DNA of 64,000 nucleotides. Origin: Leptospiraceae bacterium (GTDB lineage: Bacteria > Spirochaetota > Leptospiria > Leptospirales > Leptospiraceae). The stretch is from assembly GCA_024233875.1 (NCBI GenBank), contig JACKPB010000001.1, forward strand, positions 310,001 through 374,000. Direction: 5' to 3'. The translations under genes were made by a program, and so were the position numbers. Under the pieces are notes generated by a model. The model ran no database searches. It was not told the origin of the DNA and was given only the letters and a program-made list of their open reading frames with translations. Shown one piece after another: positions 17,796 through 25,889 of the stretch (its first letter is position 1; every line of letters starts with the position of its first letter).

Positions 17796-18563
17796 CTACT
17801 CAACCAAAAATATTTTTATGTCACCAAACATTTTGTGTTGTTTGATTCTGACAGTTTTGTGTTTTACAATCTCTAGAATTGCCAGAAAGCTGTATACAAT
17901 ATCCATAGTTTCGGGATCATCCGATTGAAAAATTTCAGAGAAAAAAATAGATTTTTTTTGTTCAAGGAGAGCTTCAATATCCTTGATTTTGTCCTGAATA
18001 GAATAGTCGGATTCTGCTATCAATAAATTTGGGACTTCTTCGTTGACAGCGTCACGTGAGAGGATTCCATTGAAAGCTGCTATTAGATCTATAAGATCCA
18101 AATCCAGCCAGTTTTCATCCTCCGGAAAATTAATGATGAATTGCGTGGACTCCCGTCTAAACACTGAGGATTGAATCGTGTCCAACTCAGATAATTTTTG
18201 ACCTGCTATTTGAAATTTCTTATGTTCCAGAAGCTTCTCAACCAATTCCCTGGGCAATGTGGGTTCATTTTCTATCTCATCAAAGCCAGGGTTGGGGAGC
18301 AAAGCTCTGGATTTCAAATAGACCAAATGAGCCGCCATTTTAGTAAACTCTGCACCTAATTCTATGGGCAGGTTTTTGGTAAGTCTTAAGAATTGAATGA
18401 AATCTTCTGTAATTCGAGAGAGGGATACCTCGAATATGTCCACCTTGTAACTTTCAATTAGACCCCATAAAACAGTAAGGGGACCTTCCGTCCAACCTCC
18501 GTCCGGGTTGTTCCATTTGACAGTGAATGGAAATTCTTCATTGGCTGACTCTTTTGTCTCCAT
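17796..18563 (-). CDS. scpA: Segregation and condensation protein A
   Basis: This 255-residue kleisin subunit of the SMC complex has the diagnostic helix FTKMAAHLVYLKSRALLPNP near residues 88-107. The N-terminal EGPLTVLWGLIESYKVDIFEVSLSRIT matches the SMC-binding part. The C-terminal winged helix ends with TMDIVYSFLAILEIVKH. It lies between cheY and scpB, with short spacers on both sides, in the same direction. Confidence 0.92.
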   Translation of the reverse strand: METKESANEEFPFTVKWNNPDGGWTEGPLTVLWGLIESYKVDIFEVSLSRITEDFIQFLRLTKNLPIELGAEFTKMAAHLVYLKSRALLPNPGFDEIENEPTLPRELVEKLLEHKKFQIAGQKLSELDTIQSSVFRRESTQFIINFPEDENWLDLDLIDLIAAFNGILSRDAVNEEVPNLLIAESDYSIQDKIKDIEALLEQKKSIFFSEIFQSDDPETMDIVYSFLAILEIVKHKTVRIKQHKMFGDIKIFLVE

Positions 18564-18573
18564 CGAAAAGACA

Positions 18574-18936
18574 TTATAATCCTAATGCTTTAGCCGCTGC
18601 CTGTTGTAATCTTTCCGGGGGAAAAGGTTTCACAACAAAATCTTTCACACCCATTTTTATAGCTTTAGCCAAAAGGTCTTCCTGACCCAATGCAGTCACC
18701 ATAATCACTTTGGCTTTCGGGTCCATTTTGATGATCTCGCTGGTCGCTACAATACCATCTTTTTCTCGCATTGTAATGTCCATTGTCACCAGATCTGGCT
18801 TCAAAGCCTTGTACTGCTCTACAGCAATATTTCCATTCTCTGCTTCCCCAACAATTGTATGTCCAACTGCTGTAAGAGCATCTTTAACCAACGTACGCAT
18901 GAATTTAGCGTCATCAACAACCAAAATTCTGGCCAT
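18574..18936 (-). CDS. cheY: Chemotaxis response regulator CheY
   Basis: This 120-residue stand-alone receiver domain has all the key residues in place: acidic pair Asp8-Asp9, phospho-acceptor Asp53 (LVTMDITM), Thr81 and Lys103 (VVKPFPPE). Phosphorylated CheY would bind the flagellar switch. Its position directly after cheB and downstream of cheA supports the chemotaxis assignment. Confidence 0.92.
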   Translation of the reverse strand: MARILVVDDAKFMRTLVKDALTAVGHTIVGEAENGNIAVEQYKALKPDLVTMDITMREKDGIVATSEIIKMDPKAKVIMVTALGQEDLLAKAIKMGVKDFVVKPFPPERLQQAAAKALGL

Positions 18937-18938
18937 AT

Positions 18939-19988
18939 TTACATCCCTCTTTCCTTTATAATACGTATCATTTGTGGTACAATATCTTCCAGGGCAACTA
19001 TATGATCTATAGCTCCCAAATCAATAGCCTGTCTATTCATACCAAATATCACTGATGTCTTCTCGTCCTGCGCGATTGTAGTCGATCCTTTATCCCTTAA
19101 ACGCTTTATAGAATCTGCTCCGTCCCTACCCATACCGGTCATGATAATTGGTAGGAGAGCCGGACCGTAACATTCACTTAGACTATCAAAAGTCACATCA
19201 ACCGATGGCCTATGTCCATTAACAGGGCTACCTTGATCTAATTCAATTGAAATATTCATATCTTTTCGCTGAATTTTCATGTGAAAATTTCCCGGGGCTA
19301 TATAGGCCCAGCCCGGTCGGACAATCTCACCATTTTCCGCTTCTTTTACTTTGATTTTTGAAATTTCATCCAAACGTTCAGCAAAAGCCTTTGTAAAACC
19401 AGCAGGCATATGTTGAACTACAAAAATCGGATATTGAAAATTTTCAGGAAATTGTTTAAATAATATCTGAAGAGCATTGGGTCCCCCTGTTGAAGTTCCA
19501 ATACCTATTGCTTTTACGGGAACTTTTTTGATGGAGGGGAAATTTCCAACCTTTACTTTGACTCTCGGGGGCTGGATTCTATGTTCACTCTCAAAATATC
19601 CTAAAATCTTGGATTTGAGAAGTTTACCGATATCCTCCATATCCATTTTCATGGCTGTTGAGGGTTTGGGAACAAAGTCAATGGCACCCAATTCTAAGGC
19701 CTGAAAGGTAGCTTTGGCACCATGCTGAGTCAAAACAGAAAGCATGATGACACCGACTTTGATATTTTTTTGAGAGAGCTCTTTGAGGGCGGTTAAGCCA
19801 TCCATTACGGGCATTTCAACGTCTAGGGTAACAACATCCGGGCGTAATTTTTCGACCAGCTGGACACAATCCAATCCGGTTTTTCCTGTAGCAATGACCT
19901 CAATGCTTCCATCAGATTCCAAAAGGTCAGTGATGATGTTTCTGACCAGTGCTGAATCATCGATGATTATTGCTTTGATTTTACGCAT
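18939..19988 (-). CDS. cheB: Protein-glutamate methylesterase CheB
   Basis: About 349 residues hold a receiver domain (IIDDSALVRN, DVVTLDVEMPVMDGL) followed by a methylesterase domain. The catalytic Ser is in GIGTSTGGPNAL, His in VVQHMPAGFTKAF and Asp in GMGRDGADS. CheB demethylates chemoreceptors and adapts the signal after phosphorylation by CheA. No CheR or CheD gene and no chemoreceptor is present in the window. The ATG at 19988 is preferred over a TTG nine bases upstream because GGAAAG precedes it. Confidence 0.95.
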   Translation of the reverse strand: MRKIKAIIIDDSALVRNIITDLLESDGSIEVIATGKTGLDCVQLVEKLRPDVVTLDVEMPVMDGLTALKELSQKNIKVGVIMLSVLTQHGAKATFQALELGAIDFVPKPSTAMKMDMEDIGKLLKSKILGYFESEHRIQPPRVKVKVGNFPSIKKVPVKAIGIGTSTGGPNALQILFKQFPENFQYPIFVVQHMPAGFTKAFAERLDEISKIKVKEAENGEIVRPGWAYIAPGNFHMKIQRKDMNISIELDQGSPVNGHRPSVDVTFDSLSECYGPALLPIIMTGMGRDGADSIKRLRDKGSTTIAQDEKTSVIFGMNRQAIDLGAIDHIVALEDIVPQMIRIIKERGM

Positions 19989-20025
19989 TCTTTCCAACTT
20001 TGAAATCCAGTTCTCTATCCAAATA

Positions 20026-23000
20026 TCAACTTAGTTTTGCTATCAATTCAACCAATTCATCGAAATCGGGTAAAAAGAGTAAGTTTCCAATGAGGTTGTC
20101 TCCTTCATAGACAAACTCTGTATTCATGCTCAGGAATTTTGTTTTTTCTGGTTTCACTATATCCAGAACCTCTCTGAAGGTTCCGGTCACAAGTTCCGGA
20201 ACGGAAGGCATAATCTGCGATTTTGCCTTATTGGAGAGTGAGTTGATAATACTAGCACAAACAATATTTGAAATCTCCATGAGGACTGAGAGGGAATCTT
20301 CCGATAGTTTTTTGGCTAGATCAGAAGTTTCATTGGACTTAAGAAGTTTATTGGCCAACTCCTTGCCTTTTTCTTCTGAGAAGATCATGAGAAGATTACC
20401 ATTGAGATCTCCATTCATTCGAATCTTTAACCCGAAGAAATGATCATAGGAATCACGAATCTCAACCGTAAGAAGTTCTTTGTCGGTCAATTGAATTTCC
20501 GGCATATACAATTCAACATTGCTTCCGACCAGTTGAGAGAGAACGAGACCTGCATTCATCATTCCTGTATTGACAACTGATTCCAACTTTCGGATTTCAG
20601 AATTTGAGAGTAGTTCATCAATCGGACGATCAATCATGGACTCTACTCTTTGTTTGGTTTGTTCAGAGAATGATTTCAACAGCTCTTTGGCTTTTTGTCT
20701 TTCTTCTTCTTCCGAATTTGTTTCGCTGGACTCGATACTTTCAGGCTCATCATAGGTGGGAGTTTCTGTACTTTCGGACATTGGGGTAGCCTCTTCAGTT
20801 TCAATATTGTTTGCTAACTCTTCGGAATCGGGAGTTTGAGAAGGAGTAGGTTCAGAAGTCGGATACTCTCTTTCTATTTGTTCTGCTTCTGTTTTTGTTT
20901 GTATTTCTTCTACTTCTACTTCTTCTTTTGGGATTTCCTTTGCAACCTGCTTTTGAGGTTTTTTCCTCTCTGTACTCTTGTCTTTTTTGCGTTTTGACTT
21001 ATCGGTCATTACCATTTCAAGAAGTTTAGAGTTGTAGATGTTGGTAGAATTCAGTGTTTTGTAGACTTTGTTGGAGCTGTTTACGTCTATGGATTTGTTT
21101 GTATTTAAGCGAAGCATTTCTTCTCCACTCAAATCCTCATAATCCTGCAGGTTTGTGGTAAGATCGATGAGTCCCTGAATGTCTAAGACGAGAATGATGG
21201 TTCCATCTCCCATTATGGAAGCTCCGGTAAGTCCCGGTATATTTCGGAAGTTTTTTTCCAGAGTTTTGATCACGGTCTCGTGTTTACCGATTAGATCATC
21301 CACTATAAAGCCTAATTTTCTGGAGTTGAAATTGACAATGACAACAGGGAATTCTTCCAAATTTGGTTTTTCGGAAAGTCCGATGATCTTATTCAGTCGA
21401 TAAATGGGCAGAACTTCCCCTCTGAGGTTGATGATTTCATGACCCTCAAGAGTGTTGATCTGGTCTTTATTGACCCTGATGGTCTCAAAGACTTCAGAGA
21501 GAGGAAATGCATAGATTTCTTCTTCCATAGATACAAGAATAGAGGGAATGATCGCAAGAGCCTGAGGAAAACAAAGCGTGAATGAAGATCCCTGACCTTC
21601 AACAGTATTGATAAGAATCTTGCCTTTGAAATCCTGAATCAGTTTGTTTACGACATTCATCCCCACACCACGACCGGAGATATCGGTTACAGCAGCTGCA
21701 GTAGAAAAACCCGGTGCAAAGATAAATTGGTAAATATCGTTGTCCGGAAGATTTTGTGCATCTGCAGATGTAGTCAGTCCATTTTCAATAGCTTTTTTGA
21801 GAATCCTCTGTTTGTTTAGTCCGCGACCATCATCCTTGATCTCTACCATGATATTGTTTCCGCCCTGGTAGGCATTCAATTCGACAGTCCCGTACTCGGT
21901 CTTTCCTGCTTTCAGTCTTTCTTCAGGGGGTTCCAAACCGTGATCAATAGAATTTCTAATCAGGTGGAGAAGGGGCTCTCCAATCATATCCACTACTTTT
22001 TTGTCCAATTCGGTGTTTTCTCCGAGGAGAATGAGTTGAACTTTTTTGCCGGTTTCCACAGAAAGATCCCGAACCAACCTAGAGAATCGATTGAAAACGC
22101 TTCCGATTGGAACCATTCGGGTGTTCATTATACCGGACTGAAGATCTTTGGAGATTCGATTGATTTGGTCGATCTTACTTTTTAACTCAGCAAAAATCGT
22201 ATCGTCCCCAAAGGTTCTGACCAAATCATCGTAGATTTTTTGAAATCCGGAGTTCGTGATGACCAGCTCACCTACATTGTTCATTAGCTGATCGAGCTTT
22301 TCTGAAGAGACCTTGATGCTTTTGGTGATGGCCTTGTCGGAGTCTTTTTCTACCTGAGTGTTCTGTTTTTCTCTTCGAGGCTGAACTGTTCCACCTACAG
22401 ATGCGGGTTTGGAAGGTGGAGCTGAGGAGGATGTCTCTTTTGAAGAAATCTGGTCACTGACTGTTATATTTCTGGGTTTGATATCAATGTGTTCGACCAT
22501 GTCCACCATGATTGATTTGTGGATGGTGTCTGCATCCAGAGTGGAAATGAGGATGAAAGTCAAAGAATTGAGTTCAGTTCCTCTTTCCAAAATCTCTATT
22601 TCCGGATTGGATTTGTAGACTACCGATTCATGCTTGAGGTTTTGTAGAATTAGAGTGAATCGTAGACCTTTCATAGGAGTGTCAGGTTTCAAAATCACCC
22701 GCACATCATAAACGGTTCCTTTTCTGGCCTTGACCTCTTCGTCAATTTCCTGGAGTTCTTCGGGTTCTAGGGGTAGTGGTTTTAGTTCTTCCTGAACATT
22801 GGAACTGAAACTTCGAATTTGAGTTTCAAGAGTTTTGATCATATCGGAAGTGATGATTTTTTCAACTTCTTCCGGATCCAATTGGGTGATATAAGTAAAG
22901 AGAAGTTCTTCTATCTGAATTCCCTTGAGGAGGTCTTCTTCTTCCGGAATGGATTTGAAAACTACCCCTGTGGGTTTCAAAGTTTCCATGATCAGGGCAT

Positions 23001-23631
23001 ATCTGGAGCCCTTCATTTGAGTATCGTCCTTGAGAATCACACGAATGTCGATGGCAGAGGCATTTCGAATTCTCATTTCTTCTTCTAGGTCATACAATTC
23101 ATCTTCGGAGAGATCAACAAATCCTCCGGAAAGACCTGAGGTAGAGGAAGGTGCAGCGGGGGTCGAGGAAGGGGCTTCTACCGGAGTGGTAACTGTCGGA
23201 GCTACGGGAGTCTCTTTTTTCGGAGCGGGTGTTCCTGCTGCTCCCTGATCTTTCTCGTAATTTTCAAGTTTTTCGATCATGTCTGTAAAAGGGACATCGA
23301 TCTTTTGACCTTCAGCTACCGCATCGATCACTTCTTTAATAAGGTCAAAGCATTCAAAAAGTAAATTGACCAGTTCTACATTGACTGAAATCTTATCTTC
23401 CCGAATTTTTTGTAGTAAATTCTCCATCTTGTGGGCGAGATCGGAGAGATTGTAGAGACCTACGAAGGCCGCAGAACTCTTTAAGGAGTGGGCAGCCCGA
23501 AATATATCATTGATGATATCAGGATTTGAATGGTCCTGCTCCATTTTAAGGAGGTTTGCATTGAGTTCTTCAATCTGATCTTCAGATTCTTCTAGAAAGA
23601 TTTCTGTGTATTCGCCGAGGATTCCAGACAA
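20026..23631 (-). CDS. cheA: Chemotaxis histidine kinase CheA with C-terminal CheC-type phosphatase
   Basis: At 1201 residues this is about twice the usual length. The order is Hpt with His48 (RAAHSLKSS); two tandem P2-like modules (about 183-275 and 295-385, both with D-RVILK and a GxRxxLI core); the P3 dimerisation helices from about 438; a HATPase with N box HLIRNSIDHG (556-565), G1 DDGRGL and G2 GRGVGM; and a CheW-like P5 (about 690-830). A charged linker then leads to a CheC/CheX-like domain (about 1008-1201). Its second half matches the phosphatase motif S-X3-E-X2-N-X22-P exactly (Ser1115, Glu1119, Asn1122, Pro1145). Its first half keeps Asn1021 and Pro1044 but has Ser1018 in place of Glu. 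The kinase may therefore carry its own CheY-P phosphatase. Confidence 0.93.
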   Translation of the reverse strand: MSGILGEYTEIFLEESEDQIEELNANLLKMEQDHSNPDIINDIFRAAHSLKSSAAFVGLYNLSDLAHKMENLLQKIREDKISVNVELVNLLFECFDLIKEVIDAVAEGQKIDVPFTDMIEKLENYEKDQGAAGTPAPKKETPVAPTVTTPVEAPSSTPAAPSSTSGLSGGFVDLSEDELYDLEEEMRIRNASAIDIRVILKDDTQMKGSRYALIMETLKPTGVVFKSIPEEEDLLKGIQIEELLFTYITQLDPEEVEKIITSDMIKTLETQIRSFSSNVQEELKPLPLEPEELQEIDEEVKARKGTVYDVRVILKPDTPMKGLRFTLILQNLKHESVVYKSNPEIEILERGTELNSLTFILISTLDADTIHKSIMVDMVEHIDIKPRNITVSDQISSKETSSSAPPSKPASVGGTVQPRREKQNTQVEKDSDKAITKSIKVSSEKLDQLMNNVGELVITNSGFQKIYDDLVRTFGDDTIFAELKSKIDQINRISKDLQSGIMNTRMVPIGSVFNRFSRLVRDLSVETGKKVQLILLGENTELDKKVVDMIGEPLLHLIRNSIDHGLEPPEERLKAGKTEYGTVELNAYQGGNNIMVEIKDDGRGLNKQRILKKAIENGLTTSADAQNLPDNDIYQFIFAPGFSTAAAVTDISGRGVGMNVVNKLIQDFKGKILINTVEGQGSSFTLCFPQALAIIPSILVSMEEEIYAFPLSEVFETIRVNKDQINTLEGHEIINLRGEVLPIYRLNKIIGLSEKPNLEEFPVVIVNFNSRKLGFIVDDLIGKHETVIKTLEKNFRNIPGLTGASIMGDGTIILVLDIQGLIDLTTNLQDYEDLSGEEMLRLNTNKSIDVNSSNKVYKTLNSTNIYNSKLLEMVMTDKSKRKKDKSTERKKPQKQVAKEIPKEEVEVEEIQTKTEAEQIEREYPTSEPTPSQTPDSEELANNIETEEATPMSESTETPTYDEPESIESSETNSEEEERQKAKELLKSFSEQTKQRVESMIDRPIDELLSNSEIRKLESVVNTGMMNAGLVLSQLVGSNVELYMPEIQLTDKELLTVEIRDSYDHFFGLKIRMNGDLNGNLLMIFSEEKGKELANKLLKSNETSDLAKKLSEDSLSVLMEISNIVCASIINSLSNKAKSQIMPSVPELVTGTFREVLDIVKPEKTKFLSMNTEFVYEGDNLIGNLLFLPDFDELVELIAKLS

Positions 23632-23652
23632 ATTCGTTCTCCTACTACCTTT

Positions 23653-24126
23653 TTACTCTAAGGTAATCAATTTTTTTAGGTCAATAATCAAGACAATTAG
23701 ATCTCCGGATCTTCCCACGTAGTCTATCATATGGTTGAATGCTAATGAAAGTTGATTATTGATCGCACTGATTGAATTTTTGAGTATTTTAATGACTTGT
23801 TTAACTTCTTCTACGATCAAACCAAATCTTTTGGAGTTGTATTCCAATACGATGATGCGTGAAGATTTTCCGATCGTGGTGAACCCCTGGTCAAATTTTT
23901 TCTTTAGGTCGACAATGGGAATGATCTCACCCCTGAGGTTGATCACTCCGAGTACATACTCTTCTACATTTGGGATTCGGGTTATGAATGCCGGACGCAG
24001 GATTTCGTGGACGAACAGAAGGTCTATACCGAATGTTTCATTGGAAACAGTGAAGGAGAGAAATTGGATTACTTCCTCAGTTTGGGTTGTTTCGTTACCG
24101 TTTTCTGTCGTTTCAGTTGTTTGCAT
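23653..24126 (-). CDS. cheW: Chemotaxis coupling protein CheW
   Basis: This 157-residue protein has a Thr/Glu/Asn-rich N terminus followed by a CheW fold: QFLSFTVSNETFGIDLLFVHEIL, then the signature YVLGVINLRGEIIPIVDLKKKF and RFGLIVEEV. It links chemoreceptors to CheA. An AGGTG ribosome site lies just ahead of the ATG. It is the first gene of the che-scp-aro run and stops 21 bases before cheA. Confidence 0.92.
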   Translation of the reverse strand: MQTTETTENGNETTQTEEVIQFLSFTVSNETFGIDLLFVHEILRPAFITRIPNVEEYVLGVINLRGEIIPIVDLKKKFDQGFTTIGKSSRIIVLEYNSKRFGLIVEEVKQVIKILKNSISAINNQLSLAFNHMIDYVGRSGDLIVLIIDLKKLITLE

Positions 24127-24256
24127 TGTTCACCTGCTCGCTTTGGATTTCACCTAAAAAAAAGGAAATACACCCTCGGGAAAGTTTTCATTCCTATAAG
24201 AATTTGTAAATGAAAATCCCTATTAAATTATATATCGGGACTACATTATTCAATCC

Positions 24257-24787
24257 TCATAAAAATACACCTTCCGGGGTAAGGATTTGTCCGACGGATA
24301 TATCAAAAATTGTCTCTTTAAAAATTAAAGGAAATACTTCTGAATACGTCAATCCGATTAATTTTTTTGCGTCAATTCCTGAAAAAGATCTGTCGTAGAA
24401 TCCTGCTCCTCTCCCGAGCCGAAAACCCCTTGAATTGAATCCTAGAGCCGGAATCAATACCCTATCCGCTTCTTCAGGCTGGATCCTTTCGGTTCCTATT
24501 GGTTCGGGAATTTGATATTTTCCCAATTTCCAATCCTCAGGATAGAGAAACTCCATCGATCCGGACTCTACTGAGAGAATTTTTGGATAAAAAATCTTCA
24601 GATCCGGTCTTTCTGAATTTAAGAATTCAGTCGAAACTTCCAGTGAGTCATTTCTATAAGAAATCAATTTGCAACCGAATGGCAAAAAGTTCAATAAGGA
24701 GTTTCCAATTTTTCTATCTTTTTCCTCTTTGGAAGGGATTCGGGATAAAATTTTTTTGACTTCTTTTCGTAGTTCTGATTTTTCCAA
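24257..24787 (-). CDS. 5-formyltetrahydrofolate cyclo-ligase
   Basis: This 176-residue protein has the family's C-terminal signature ADRVLIPALGFNSRGFRLGRGAGFYDR and the N-terminal LRKEVKKIL helix. The enzyme uses ATP to convert 5-formyl-THF to 5,10-methenyl-THF and returns an otherwise inactive folate to one-carbon metabolism. The start is a TTG one base after the upstream gene's stop, with AGGA about 8 bases ahead, so coupling to that gene is likely. Confidence 0.88.
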   Translation of the reverse strand: MEKSELRKEVKKILSRIPSKEEKDRKIGNSLLNFLPFGCKLISYRNDSLEVSTEFLNSERPDLKIFYPKILSVESGSMEFLYPEDWKLGKYQIPEPIGTERIQPEEADRVLIPALGFNSRGFRLGRGAGFYDRSFSGIDAKKLIGLTYSEVFPLIFKETIFDISVGQILTPEGVFL

Positions 24788-24788
24788 C

Positions 24789-25880
24789 TTACTGTCCTAA
24801 AGAAGTATTTTTCTTGAGGATTTCATATCCCAGTTCCTCAGTAAAAATTTTCATTCCCTTTTGGTTGGGACGGATAGGGTCATAGAAATATTCCGAAGGA
24901 TTGCTCTGTGGATAAACTTCAGATAAGTCGATCCATTGGGTTATGGAGCTTTCCTTATTCATTTGATTCCAATGGGAAAATAATTTTTCAGACTCTTTTC
25001 TCTTTTCCCAAAAAAGCGCCGGAGGTCGTATCAAATACACCTGAAGATTTTTTTTAGAGAAAAATTCATACAATACACTCATACGTATTAAAAAAAATGA
25101 GGCTTGGATGTTTGAGGCTGGATTTGAAGATTTTTCAGAATTGCAATATTCCTGAATGGAAGTGATTTGTGATGTGAAATCAATGGAGGATAGATTTTCA
25201 AATTTATTTTTAAATATAGAACAATCTATGTTTTCAGAAGAATGAAGATCTCTTATAGAGTCCTTTCGGGCATTTAGGTAGAGATAGGGTGAGTCCTGTG
25301 AATCCATGATTTCATCAGGTATGTAAGAGGGCTCGGGATCAAATAATGAAGTTAAGTAATGAATGATTTGTGCAGATTTGAACAATAATCTCAGCCATTG
25401 AGAAAAACTCAATTCATAAGAAAATTCATTGATTTTTGTGATTACCCGCAAAAGAGGAAAATTTGTAAGTAAAGAAAAGGAAGTTTCGGAGATTGATTTC
25501 TTTTCCTCTAAAGGGTTAGGAATATGGACAATATATTTTATTTCGGAATTGCTTCTCAGTACAGTTTCCAGAGTAAGTAGGTGGATCAATGGATTTGAGT
25601 ATGGGATAGAAAGGTTTTGAACTCTCATCCCTTTCTTGGATAGGATTTGGTTCAATTGAATCATATCCAATCCCTCAAATCCAAACTCAGATCCCAAAAG
25701 GATAGTATTTGTAGAAAACTCTTTTTGAGTGTTTAGAGTTGTAGAAAGTATAGTTTCATTCAGACCTATTAGAGGATTTCCGTATTTACCGGGTAGGTTC
25801 AGAGCCCGAAAAGTAAGTTCAAAGAGAACAAAAAAGATTACCGGGTAATAAATAAATTTTCCGGGAATCTTTTTTGACAT
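24789..25880 (-). CDS. Membrane-anchored SGNH-hydrolase-like protein
   Basis: This 363-residue protein has one N-terminal membrane segment (about residues 9-27). The layout suggests an SGNH/AlgJ-DltD-like fold. There is a block after the anchor, ILLGSEFGFEG, where the nucleophile loop would sit, and a C-terminal DPIRPNQKGMKIFTEEL resembling the Asp-x-x-His-like end block. The usual His is replaced (IRPN), so catalysis is doubtful. The function is unknown. It lies nine bases after the large alpha-2-macroglobulin gene and is probably in the same operon. Confidence 0.5.
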   Translation of the reverse strand: MSKKIPGKFIYYPVIFFVLFELTFRALNLPGKYGNPLIGLNETILSTTLNTQKEFSTNTILLGSEFGFEGLDMIQLNQILSKKGMRVQNLSIPYSNPLIHLLTLETVLRSNSEIKYIVHIPNPLEEKKSISETSFSLLTNFPLLRVITKINEFSYELSFSQWLRLLFKSAQIIHYLTSLFDPEPSYIPDEIMDSQDSPYLYLNARKDSIRDLHSSENIDCSIFKNKFENLSSIDFTSQITSIQEYCNSEKSSNPASNIQASFFLIRMSVLYEFFSKKNLQVYLIRPPALFWEKRKESEKLFSHWNQMNKESSITQWIDLSEVYPQSNPSEYFYDPIRPNQKGMKIFTEELGYEILKKNTSLGQ

Positions 25881-25889
25881 CTTAAAAAT

